A DNA stretch of 64,000 bases, taken from the NCBI RefSeq assembly GCF_001039355.2, contig NW_019775746.1:134947-198946 (forward strand). Reading direction: 5' to 3'. Below, one piece after another: positions 11,761 to 23,300 of the stretch. Numbering within the stretch: position 1 is the first letter of the stretch; the number at the start of each line of letters is the position of its first letter. The stretch is from Lingula anatina. Taxonomy: Eukaryota > Brachiopoda > Lingulata > Lingulida > Lingulidae. The notes beneath the pieces are model-generated. The model was not told the origin of the DNA and did not search any database. It was given only the letters and a program-made list of their open reading frames with translations. The position numbers and the translations under genes are program-made.

Positions 11761-12341
11761 ATGTAGACTTCAAAGGGAAGCTGTTAGTAATTAGACTGGT
11801 GTGTTAATTAGATATTGATGCAGACATCTCATGATCCAGATAAAATTCCCAGACTGTTGGCTGTTTGTGTATACCTCAGTGTCCAGGCTTTATGTACTGG
11901 TCGTAAAATTTAAGCCTTGTGGCTTAGGGAAGTTAAAAATATTTAAAGCATTTAGTCAAATGTATCATTGATCTGATTAATTTTTTTCCCCAGTTAGCTA
12001 ATTTTATAGTGAAATTACTGATATCTGGTGAATTTGTCAGAATTTGAAGTTTTAAAGAGCTGGGGTGTCAGGATTAATTGACGCTTCTTCCTTTGAAACA
12101 TAACCTTTACCATGGAGAAGAACTAAATTACAATAAAGCTGTACATTAATATATATCCAGCAGTATTAGTATGTTGAACATTATGTATTAGATATTGGGA
12201 TAAGTGTCAGAAGCTCTTTAAGACAATAAAATTTCCATGGTTTAAATATTAGTAGTCACAATTTACATGCAGTAAAGGGTGTGATGCAATGAAATGTGGA
12301 TACAAATGTTGTGAAAATCATGTATTGAAAATCAAAAAGAA

Positions 12342-12376
<35 letters not shown>
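12342..12376. repeat. (ATT)n microsatellite next to a splice acceptor
   Basis: About eleven ATT units running straight into TTATTACAG, the acceptor of the exon beginning at 12380. The repeat forms part of the pyrimidine tract. Confidence 0.9.
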
Positions 12377-12377
<1 letters not shown>

Positions 12378-12408
12378 AGGTAGAGTTATATCAGTCAGTG
12401 GTATCATC

Positions 12409-14680
12409 ATGGCAGGGCGTGGGCGTGGCGCGAGGATGAAGAAATTAAATGGAGGGAGTCTGGAAAAACCCAGACAACTGAAGATACAGCAAGGTACTGC
12501 AGGTCTGATTATTTTAATTATCTAAACAATAAATTCCTCACTCATGCACATACTGGCCTACCCTATAACTATATATAGACAACACATGCATTGAAGTATT
12601 ATTTAATTTACTTCATTTATTCTATTTGACTTTTTTTCTTTAATAAATAATACAGTTTTTTCACAATCTTCAACTTAAGTACACTGTGCATTTATATTTT
12701 TCCATTTGACACTTATTGAACTGTGATTTACTTAATTTTGTGTACGTAGCATATTCCACATTAATTCATGTTTCACGATTTATCTTTTAAGTAATTTCAA
12801 TTAAGGAAGATGAATTCTGTATATATTGACATCCTTTTGAGCTGACAAATACAACCAAACTTGTTTCATAAAGAATTTGTTTCAATTATGTCTCAAGATC
12901 TTGTTTGCTGCTTATTTCATCTTAATTTTTTGCACCTCTTGGTTTTCTAATTTTGCACAGATATATTCATATTCCCATAAATATGTCTTATAATCTAATT
13001 CAGGCTTACAGTTTAAGTCTAATTAATCTCCTAATTAGCCCATTGGGGACTTCAGCTGTATTACTGGGAAAACAGCTGTTCTTGGTCTTGGCACATATTT
13101 CATTGGACTAAAATGTAGGCCCGGAAATAGATTTAAAAAAATTGATTTGTGTAAAACATGACAAACCTACCTAGTGTTATTCTTTGTCTCAATACCATTT
13201 TAGTGATGACCAATCTGAGGGAGGCAGAACAGATTGTGTATAAACTGTCAGACAGAAAGGCGTCACTTCAAGAGGTCAGTGACCTGTGCTCCATCTCGAA
13301 GAGGCATGGGAAGGAACTGGAGACCAGAAATGAGAGTAATTACTTGGAACTTGTTTTTTTAGTAAGTTTGGAGTAATCATACATGTTATAATTGATCCAT
13401 TGCATACTCATTTAAAATTTACATTGAATTATAATTTTCATTTTCATCTATCCAGGTGGATGGATACGTAACAATGAATAAAATATATATATGTAACTTA
13501 AGTACATACATATGTAAATTAATATTTTTCAACTGACACCTGTTCAACATTGACTGGCTTTAACTTGTGCATATTCCAGAGGAAAGGGGGGTCACACTTC
13601 ACTGTGATTAAGTGACCAAAAGTCAGTTTTAATTGTCACACTCATTGATTACGAATAAGCTGTTTAATTGTAAGACACTTCTTTTTCTGTCACCTGTATC
13701 TTGCGTCTTTAATTTTAATTAATTGCTGCCTAGATTAGTAATCTGAGCACCTTTCCATTAAAGATAATTAAAGCAGCTTTTGAACTATATTTCAATGCAA
13801 ATTTTTAAAACTTCCATCTCCCTTAGTTGGTTCTTACTGAACTTGTACAGAACATGTAGATGATGACCACACCTTTCATTTCAGCTACCCTTAATAAGAT
13901 ATTCAACACAATACGTCAGGCAGCTAATTAAGGACCAGTATCTCAACTCTCAGGGCAGAGGGCTAGTTATGGACATACTGGAGGCCAGGGCCAGGAAATG
14001 GGCAGGGCCAGACCACGTCACCCAGGGACACTAAGAAGCAGAAGCAGCAGGAGATGGCTCTCATACAGGTGGGTGGGGTGTGGCAGCTGGCTAGAGAGAG
14101 GGTTGTGGCATTGAGTTGGGTTACATTGCATTAAAAAAGCTACAACGTGAAAGGAGTGGGAATCTCCTTGGAACCTTACAGATTTTTCCTGTTATAGGTG
14201 ATATTTGTCTGATATACTAAACTGATGAACAAATGAAATCCAGAAATAGAAGTAGGAGCCCTGGCACAGCTTTGTGGCAGAAATACAGTAGCCCTAAAAA
14301 GTAAGCACAATGGGACATTATTTTACCATTTAGGTATAGCCACCTTTGCAAATCTGAACAAACCCCTTCCCCTGAATTTAACCAAGTTGCTCCCTGCCCA
14401 CACAACTGTAGCTGGTCTGATCAATTTGGTGGTAAGTGAGCTTCACGTTTCTTCCTCCACCATCGCCATTTTCAGGGACACATCCAGAGATCCCGAGATG
14501 GCGCTGGATCCCAGCACGACGCTGGAGGAAAATGGCTACCCTGGTGGCAGTTACTCCCCTCAGCTCTTGACTCTGTATTATGATTATATTGTGGAGTTTA
14601 GAGACTGCCCCTTATTAATGTGTGATAACTATATGAGGAAAGTTCCCATAGAACAGATTATGAAGTCCATAAAGAGGTAA
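12409..14680 (+). pseudogene. Second, probably broken locus related to the EF-hand-like gene
   Basis: Exons seen: 12380-12493 (ATG at 12409, reads MAGRGRGARMKKLN...), 13204-13361 (contains NLREAEQIVYKLSDRKASLQ) and 13885-14068 (LPLIRYSTQYVRQLIKDQ...). The first three join in frame with good splice sites. Exon 3 then hits a stop at 14032-14034, while a +1 frame from the same point stays open to the donor at 14069, so one base has probably been gained or lost. The last exon (14335-14680) copies the terminal exon of the first gene, but 20 bp are missing just after its acceptor, which puts the downstream frame out of register. The EF-hand exons are absent. The first three exons may represent the N-terminus of the same family; that is inference. 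A shortened transcript or an assembly error is possible. Confidence 0.5.
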
Positions 14681-15996
14681 TGGACGTTGATAACGATGTT
14701 CAGTTTTTCATTGCAATATATTTAAAGAATCACCGTGACAAGCAAGATAATCATGTTGAAATTTATAGAGCACTTTTGTCTTGTAATGATTAAGTATTAT
14801 TTATCAGGAAGAGGAATTATGGTGTGTTTTCTCTATTTAATCTCTGACAGTCTTTGAAAACTTCATCCACAGTGTTGTTTAGATTATTATCAGATATTTC
14901 AAATTATTCTTGTTACAAACTCCAACAATTCTCTCATTTGATGAATGCTGAAAGATGTGCCTTAATACATGTAAACTACATACATGTAAGGTGGTGATTA
15001 TAGATGAACTTTTTTAGAGCTTTTGATTTTCTATAATTAAATGGAAAACCGAATGTGATGAAAAAATCATCACAAGCTATAATTGTATGTAGATAAAATT
15101 TATATAAAATGCTTCATGAGCATTATTTTATATGGAATTTTAATCTTTCATTATAGCACTAGTTATCATAGATGTATTCTATGGCACCTGTTATACAGTT
15201 TTAATAGAGTGATTTTATTGTTGAATGCATTATGAATCAATACATCGTAACTCACTTTGTAATCAAGAGTTGAGGAAAAAAATCGATTAATTTAGATGTA
15301 TGCAGTTTATCTTGCCTTGTGATATTTTATAATGCAAATCTCCAGTCAGGATTTATAGAATTGTGATAATACAAAGATTTAGATGTGGAATCAATTTTTC
15401 TCATCAGAATCATGTTATTTGTGATTGGAACAAGTAAGACAATGACTTCATTTTTTTTATCTCATCTGATTGTTGTGAATATAATTATTCACTTATTCGT
15501 TTCAATTTTTAGAAGTAAACATTGAATAACGTCATTACCTCCAAGTCTTTGTCCAATATCTCGTCTTTTTGTGCATCATTATGTAACCCTCCAATATTTC
15601 AATCTTGTGAATAATAATAATCTTGTGATAATAATAATCTTGTGAATAATCTAATAATAAGCTGTATATTGTTCAACCATTAAAATTTGTCTTCTCTCTG
15701 ACTTTATAATCACCAAATTGTGATTGTATGAATGAAAAAAACAAAAAACGTACAAAATGTAATATTTATTGTCCATCTCATCAACAATAGTATGACATCT
15801 GACAGAGATGAAGAATACCCATTTTAATACACACTACATATTTTGACAGGCACAACAACAGAATGAAAGTGGTAAAATGTATAAAATTAAAAGGCAGAAA
15901 ATATCTCACTGTAAGCTGTGATCTTTTATAATTCTACAAAATCAAGGCTGAATACATTTATGAAGAAAGAGTTTAAATTGATAAAAACCATGCCAT
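14320..15996 (+). repeat. Segmental duplication, copy 2 (last exon plus 3' flank)
   Basis: Colinear with about 2411-4148. Differences include a 20-bp deletion at the exon start, a 3-bp in-frame deletion (GSYDSPQ to GSYSPQ), and a local expansion of AATCTTGTGA to three copies at about 15600-15645. The coding part after the deletion remains open through MLPAHTTVAGLINLVVSEL to the stop at 14678-14680. It is closer to copy 1 than the flank is. Confidence 0.85.
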
Positions 15997-16743
15997 CTTT
16001 CATATATATTATTTTGGAATCATCAAAAATATATTTTTGTGCAGCATTTGTCACCATGGTTCTTTTAGGCAGCATGAAGGATTCAAGGCACAAAATTTGA
16101 CTTTCAGTGTAAGTAAATGCCATAATTTAGTAGTGTTCATCTCTTTAATGAGTAGGCTCTTTCAGCACAAATGCAACAATAAATATTGTGACCTCAGATA
16201 GCAAAATAAATTCCAATAGTCTTCATCACAGTTTTCTTAACACAGTTAAGCGCATAAAATATGTATTTCAATATAATACCTTCCAGGCCAAATCAGTTGG
16301 AGGTCCCAAATGTATTCTTAGATGTTCACTTCTAAAGGTCCACATTCTTATCATTATCTAAAACAGACCTTATGTGAAATGCTGCATCCTTGGCTAGATC
16401 ATCTATAAAACACCAACTGCATTATTTTACATACTGTCAGTCTCAGCACCTAAAACTGCTAGTTTTCAAGACTGGTTCAGAAGTGCATATCATAAAATAA
16501 TATCGTTTCTGACATGCCACATCCAGTCTCATTAGTTACATCAAACTTGAGTGGACTCATTTTGATAAAATATCCTGCATAAAAATAAATAAAGAAAAAC
16601 TACCAATATACCATTTTTTGTTTCATTTAGCTAGAAAATGAAAATTTTCTTAAAACTCCAAGGTAACATACTTAAAGAAGTGCTGTATTACACCTAACCA
16701 GGATACAGTAGATTTGACCTACAGTTGTACCCTGAGAATCCAG
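15997..16743. other. Tail-to-tail intergenic DNA between the plus loci and RPGRIP1L
   Basis: No coding exon seen. It should hold the RPGRIP1L 3' UTR (minus strand). I find no convincing minus-strand AATAAA within it; the nearest is about 15765, inside the duplicated flank. The RPGRIP1L transcript may therefore overlap copy 2 of the duplication antisense. Confidence 0.4.
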
Positions 16744-17363
16744 TTAATCTGAGTCCATCTCTAGCTTCACAGCATGCAGTGCAGCATAACACTCCACTGT
16801 GACATTCAGGTGTCCTATAACTGTGCTCTCCTCATCTATGTCATAGACTGGAAATAGAAATAGAAAATATGATTGCAACATAGACAAGCTATCAAAAAAA
16901 AGTTTTTGCATTCACACACACTTATTCATAAATACATTTATGTAAAGTACAGTTTTGTGGAACTACATATCCATCATTTTTTAAGCTATTCAAAAACAAA
17001 AAACTGAAACTGAGCACTATGAAATTGAGGAGGCAGGTATTACAGTAACACTTAAAAAAGAGCAACAGAACTACTTTTTATTTAAAAAAAAGACGCTTAA
17101 ACTGACCACTACTAACATTTTGGTAAGAGTTTGGAGCAAATATTTGATAATTCCTTTAGCCTGCAAACTCTCCTTTTTCGTTTACAACACATTTCTGACT
17201 TTTCACTTCACTTCAACCTACTAGGTATATCTCTGTCAATGACGTCCTCTTTCTTCTCCAGAATCTCTGTCAGACTGACGAAAGCTGTGCCGACATCATT
17301 GCACTCACCAGATTCGTCATCTTCTGGAGGCTCACTTACCACAGTGAAACGAATCCTGTGATA

Positions 17364-17406
<43 letters not shown>

Positions 17407-20277
17407 TTTATAAAATTATAATAAAAAAACAATAATAAGAACAATAACAATAATTTTTATTCAGTTAAAACTATTGAAAATATATAAAATACATACTTAA
17501 TCAAAAATTAATTCAACTACTCAAATCACCCCACAAATTAGGTTCACAGATCTCAATCTATTTGATTTGTTTTCAGATATTTAAGATAGCAAATTGAAAA
17601 AGTATTTTAAAAATTGAGAAATAACACAGTAGCAAAGTGAAATTTAATATTTCTATAGGTCTTCTGATGGTGTTTATAGTTTTACCTGAACAGCTCAAAT
17701 TAAAAAAGAGAGGGAGTTTCAGTTAAAAAAAAAACATGCTGACTAAGTGAACCAGTAAATAGACTGGTAAAAACGTAAAAAGGGAAAAATATGCACATCT
17801 GCACAGACACAGAGAGAGAGAGAGAGTCAGTCACTGACCTTCCTTCATCTGGGTCATCTGGTAATAACATGCTGGCCAAATATTGTCTACTCTCGTAGTG
17901 GTCCTGAGCATCTACATGGAACACTGGAAACAAAGTATGGACCATAAAGTATATGACTGGGTTCCCACAGATTTAGATCGATCCATCTGGATCAACATAA
18001 CTCTATGGGGGTTCACGCTTAATTGCTGTCAGCTTCCGGGAGCCGAGCATGCACAAAAGTTAATTACCCCCTAACAGCTTTTAGTAGGCGGAACAGACAT
18101 TTAAGCTGCTTAAGCTGACAGCAATCTAGTGAGACTCCCCAAGGGGATAGATCAATCTAAATATCTGTGGGAATGGTCTCTATGACATAACACAGCACAT
18201 TATAACATAACATAATGTATGTGGTTTAAAACAAAATCATAACATATAACAAAATGCCACAACAAAACATGAGATAGTACATATTAAGTTAATGTAAGCC
18301 TATATTCACAGCTAAACTGAGGGTTTAAGATTTTCATGTTAACATATTACTTTTATATATTTCTTTCATTAAAGATTGTTCTACATTAAATTTTTTTTTT
18401 TTTTTTTTTTTTTGCAAGATTTCTACAACATATTTGTCTTTGTCTTTATGTAAGGCAGTCACTAGCATATGCAGCATTATAATTTACCTAATTTATCTAA
18501 TAATGATTTGTGTGCTACCTGTTGACCCTAGGCCAGAAGGTAATCAGTTTTTACAGTTGCGAACATTACCAAGTGTGGCAATATGAAAGCCATAATTATA
18601 TCATTAGCCATTTCAACCACATCCTGTGGCACATTTGACTTACAGTGAGGAATCACTGAGACAGAATTTCAATACAGCTACTATCAGAAACAAAGTAATT
18701 AAATATGACCCTTGTTCTGAGAAAAGCATTTTAATTTTTGTTGATATCTCACATGACTGTATGCATTTTGTTAGTTTGTTACTAAGGGTATTTTTTCAAA
18801 ATCTTAGTCAATTTGCTTAATAGGTTTTTGGGTTATATTACAGATACTATTCCAGTGCCTTCAGCTTCTTCTATTTGGCAGTATATTTATTTCATACTTT
18901 ATGTTTGCTGCAAAGTCACTGCACACCATTTTCATTACTTGCAACTGTAACTTTACTGAACTACAACAGTAAACTGCTACTGCTACCACTGTAACATTAC
19001 TTTCTCTGTAATAGCAACTGCTACTGCAGCTGCATACAATGTTAGGTCCTTCTCCAGGAGATAAACTCCATCAAAACATATACATCATGTAATGTAGAGA
19101 AGTTCATTTTCTACGCATCAAGGTATGCACAATAAACAAAAACTGAAAAAATCCTATTAATTTTCATTGGTGAAATCCTCACCTTTCTTGAAATTGAAAT
19201 AGATCTGTTGATCAGGCTTTGGTTTTGGCAGTGATACGGGGGTCTCCAGTTCCTCTGCAGGGAACCCCAGGAACCTGTATTCCACAAAAAGCTGCTGTAC
19301 TGCAGGGTTGCTGAGAGCAGACGCCCCCTCCTCTAAGCTTAGGTGAGCTATGGTCACCACTACCGTGTCTGGGTTCTGTACATGAAAAAAAAAAACATTT
19401 TAATTTAAAAAAAATCCTCAATAAGCACTTCCTTCCCAAGGTTCATGTGCTAAAATTCCATAGGTTCCCCTGAATGGGTGCGGATTTTCCCTGACCATTA
19501 ATGGTTACCCAGCGTCCACTTGGGTTAAAGCCATTCAGTGGCCACTTACCCCCTGCACTGATGACCTTGAGGCAGCCCTGGGGGCGGGGGTGATGACCAG
19601 TCCTTCACTGTCTGAATCCTCCTCTTCCTCCTCCTCCTCACCCTCTACTGTCTGCTTGGCACCAGGGATTTCTATTTCATCTTCTAGGGTGGAATCTGGT
19701 GGAAAATATTTAACACATCATTTTTGCTAAACAAAAGATACGCGCCAGTTCTTTTGTCTAATCCTGAGCTCTCAACTTGTAGTGTACTTTTAAGTTTTTA
19801 AAATCAATTTGTAATGAAATTCTACAGCAATCAGAAAATCTGAAAAATTAGAAGCACCAGCTTGATGATAAAACGGTATGAAATGAACATTAAAATAAAC
19901 TTTTTTTTCAATAGTAAAAGTAGAAATTATCATTTTGCTTCAGGTTTGCTAATTATTGGATTTTGAAAAAAAGCTGTCAAGGATGGTCACCTTCTTCGTC
20001 CTCCTCCTCCTCATCTCTTTCTTCTTCAAACATGGTGTCTTCAGCACTCTGGGCAGGTTTCCCTTTCTGGATTTGACAGAATTGGAATTGATAAAAATAG
20101 ACTTAATACACCTACTAGTAAAGTGTGACAATTTTTAAAAGATGGAATGTAAACAAAGCAATATGATGCACAAGTGACTGTCACCAAATGCCATGAATGA
20201 ATAAACCAAGATGCTATGTACAAGACCCTTCTGAATCAGTCTAATTGTATAGTTTCAATCTCTGCTGGTGATTTTGA

Positions 20278-20318
<41 letters not shown>

Positions 20319-23300
20319 TCATTATTAGAAATTATAAACTTTATTATTTCATTCACCTTGACTTTTTCTCCCAATTCCTGAGCTATCAAGTCATCAGCAT
20401 CTTCTGATTCTTCTTCCTCCTCATCTTCTTCATCTTCTTCTTCTGCAGCTTTAAGAATACGGGATAAGACATTGATGTAGAAGTCTGAATAAGTCATTTT
20501 CTAATTGGTCAAAAACAATGAGATCTACAACTTGTGTGACCCACAAGAGTGGAACTGTAACATAACTATATTAACCCATCTACAGGTTTTTGTATTTCAG
20601 ACTTGGCATTTTAAAATTAAGGTCTCACAACTCCCAGTCCGACTATAAAAGAAATTTCACACTCTGGCAAAGAAATTGATGTATAAGTAAATACAATCTT
20701 TGTCATTGCATAAATGCCACCCTTGCTTCGACTAAATCAAATTGTTTATGATGAAGTGAAAAAATTCAAAATATACATAATCATTGTCATATAAGAATCG
20801 CATAAAGTAAAATAAAAACATTCCTATATCATCAGAAAGAAATGAGGAATAGGCCACACTGGATTTTCCCTTTTCAGCAGCTGAAATAATAAGACAGGAT
20901 TAGATGTTAGTTTTTTACACACAAAACTAAAGTGCTATGCTATATCATGAAATATCACGTGAAAATCTGTCTCACCAGCCGACAGGTTAAACTCAGAGAG
21001 CTAATTGTAGCCAAATACGCCACTGCTGTATATCACAACAAAACATAGAAAGTCACACATAAATCCTGAATGTCAGGAAATGCCATGATGAAATGGCATG
21101 AAATACTCACAGTGAGATTGTAACAAATGTGATATGATTTAAATGTTTTAAATTTATTATTATAATAACTAATTAAAAAGCATTTTAGCCCGATTGTCAA
21201 TGAAAGTGACTGCTTTCAACCAATAACACACTATGTTAGTCCAGAGCATCTAATATCACTCGTAACTTGGTTGTTTTCCTTTTTGCATCAAAACCAATTA
21301 GCCTAAGATTATTTTTTAATCCACACGTGATGACATAACTATCACATCAGCAGTGATATTAACATACACTCCTAAATAAAGACTAAAATGAAAATATCCT
21401 TATGAGATTATAATCCACTTTTTAAGAGAAAATGTTATATCAAGTTAATTCACTGCACCACAGCCACACAAATACCTTGTAAAATATCCTTCACTCCTGG
21501 AGGCTCTGGTTTCTGTTGACCTTTTTTACCTACAGCTGATAATAAGTATCTGATTCAAATTCATCCTTATTCTCACATGTTTGAGTGATATCACATTTAT
21601 TTTTGCAACTCCTTAGTCTTTGAGTCACTTCTGAGAAAGCAAAATATCTTGTCCTAATAATATTTTGTTGTGTAAAGTGAATATGATATGACGAAAGTTT
21701 AAGAGATCTTTTAAGTTATCAAGCACTGTGGTCAATACCCCCCCCCCCCCCCAACAGGAACACATTCAAGAGCAATCTGTGCAGGATTCACTGAATCATG
21801 ATGAAAAACCCACTCAGTTTAAAATACAATCACCACAATAAAGTACACTTCAAACAGACAACATCATAAAAAACTGGAAAAAATAATGATAAGACATATA
21901 ACCAGTCACTTTCACAACAAATGTGCATTTTTGTCTCTGTTTAAAACCAATTCATCTGAAGGTGAAGTGAAAATTTGCTGTTTATCCCAAAACATGCCAA
22001 TCATTCAATGAACACAGCTGTGCCATATTTTTACTCGTCAAGCCAAAACACACATAATTCACCAACTTTCACCTTTCTCTGTAAAAAGATTTTTTGATGC
22101 TTTCTTTTTGACAGGCTCTTTGCTTTGGTCAGTCCTTATTTTTCTTTTCACATTTTCCAGAACTGTGTCCTCTTCTTTAAATGAGAGAATAATGAGTAAA
22201 TAATACTTATTGGCAAATCTAACACCTTTGAATTTTAATTTATCAGAAAGTAGTCTTGCCTTGAATAGGAATTGGACATATCAAACTGTTCACTTAGTTT
22301 CCAATTACTGAAAATATTCAACTTAAATTTGTCCTCATTGTGCAACTTGCATTAATTTGTGCACCCACACACAGCAAATTACTGCATAAGAAAGGAACAT
22401 TAAATGGCTTATCATTTAGACACTTGAAGTTATCAATAGGCACTGATCAAAGGTCACGCCACCCAAAAATAAATAGATAATTTCTATTTGAAGACATTCT
22501 TGCTTTTTTTTTCAAAACACACTTGCCAACACTGCAGATGACATCCAAAACATCGGTATCAATATAAAATATAAATTGAGAATCACGAAACAAAAATACA
22601 CCAATAGATACTGAACAAGAGAAGCATTAGCCTAAATAAAAATGAGATAACTGTGTACATGTTTTAGTCAATCGGAGAAGAAGTAAAGTCAAAATAACAA
22701 TGGTTATTCAAACATCCAAGCACACATTATTATTGGACACAAAACCATACGAGCAGCACCTTCAGTCAGTGATTCAACAGATTTATCAGTTTCATCTTCT
22801 TCCATAGTCCTATCAGCATCAGGTGTGACCTTGACATTTGACCTTGATGCCACCTTGACCTCTGACCCTGAATCTCTTTGGACTTTTGCCAGTTGGCGTC
22901 TCACTGGAGCAGGGGGTGCTGAAACTTTATTATATCTAGATCTGAAGCCTCTTTTTCCTATCTTGGTAAGGAATGTTCACCAGTGACGGATACATAGTAC
23001 AAATGATATACTCCCAGTTTTCATTATCACCCAACCAGTTTAAGGGTGCTAATGTATCATACATGCTGATGAAACAGAGATTGGCTCCCAGAAAACTGAA
23101 ATCTAGGTCCACTGTTAAGGTCATGATGTCTTACCAATGTCAGAACACTTAATTGGAACACAAATCTGTTTTACTGTTTAAACATATGAAATGTATGACA
23201 CAAATCTAGGTCATGACCTAGTTCCTTACCTTCCATCTCCTCCTCAGCTATATCCTCAGGCTTGTCTTGTTGCCCTCCACTTGTAGTGCCACCTGCCACC

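Larger units (their letters stand above)
16744..19375 (-). other. RPGRIP1L: RPGRIP1L exons 35-38: C-terminal C2 (RPGR-interacting type) domain
   Basis: Reads [45 protein letters not shown], then [60 protein letters not shown], and ends VYAALH-like ([20 protein letters not shown]) at a TAA at 16744-16746. The exon 37 donor is CCTA|GTAGGT, chosen because it is the one that gives the phase required by exon 38; the neighbouring AG|GTTG would shift the frame. This matches the last domain of the family, which binds RPGR in RPGRIP1. Confidence 0.9.

Noticed and set aside
20820-20880. Larger candidate RPGRIP1L exon ([18 protein letters not shown])
   Set aside because: Its donor would be AAT|GTTTTT and the phase would not match the next exon; only the 21-nt version keeps the frame, and its donor is weak, so neither is in the model.
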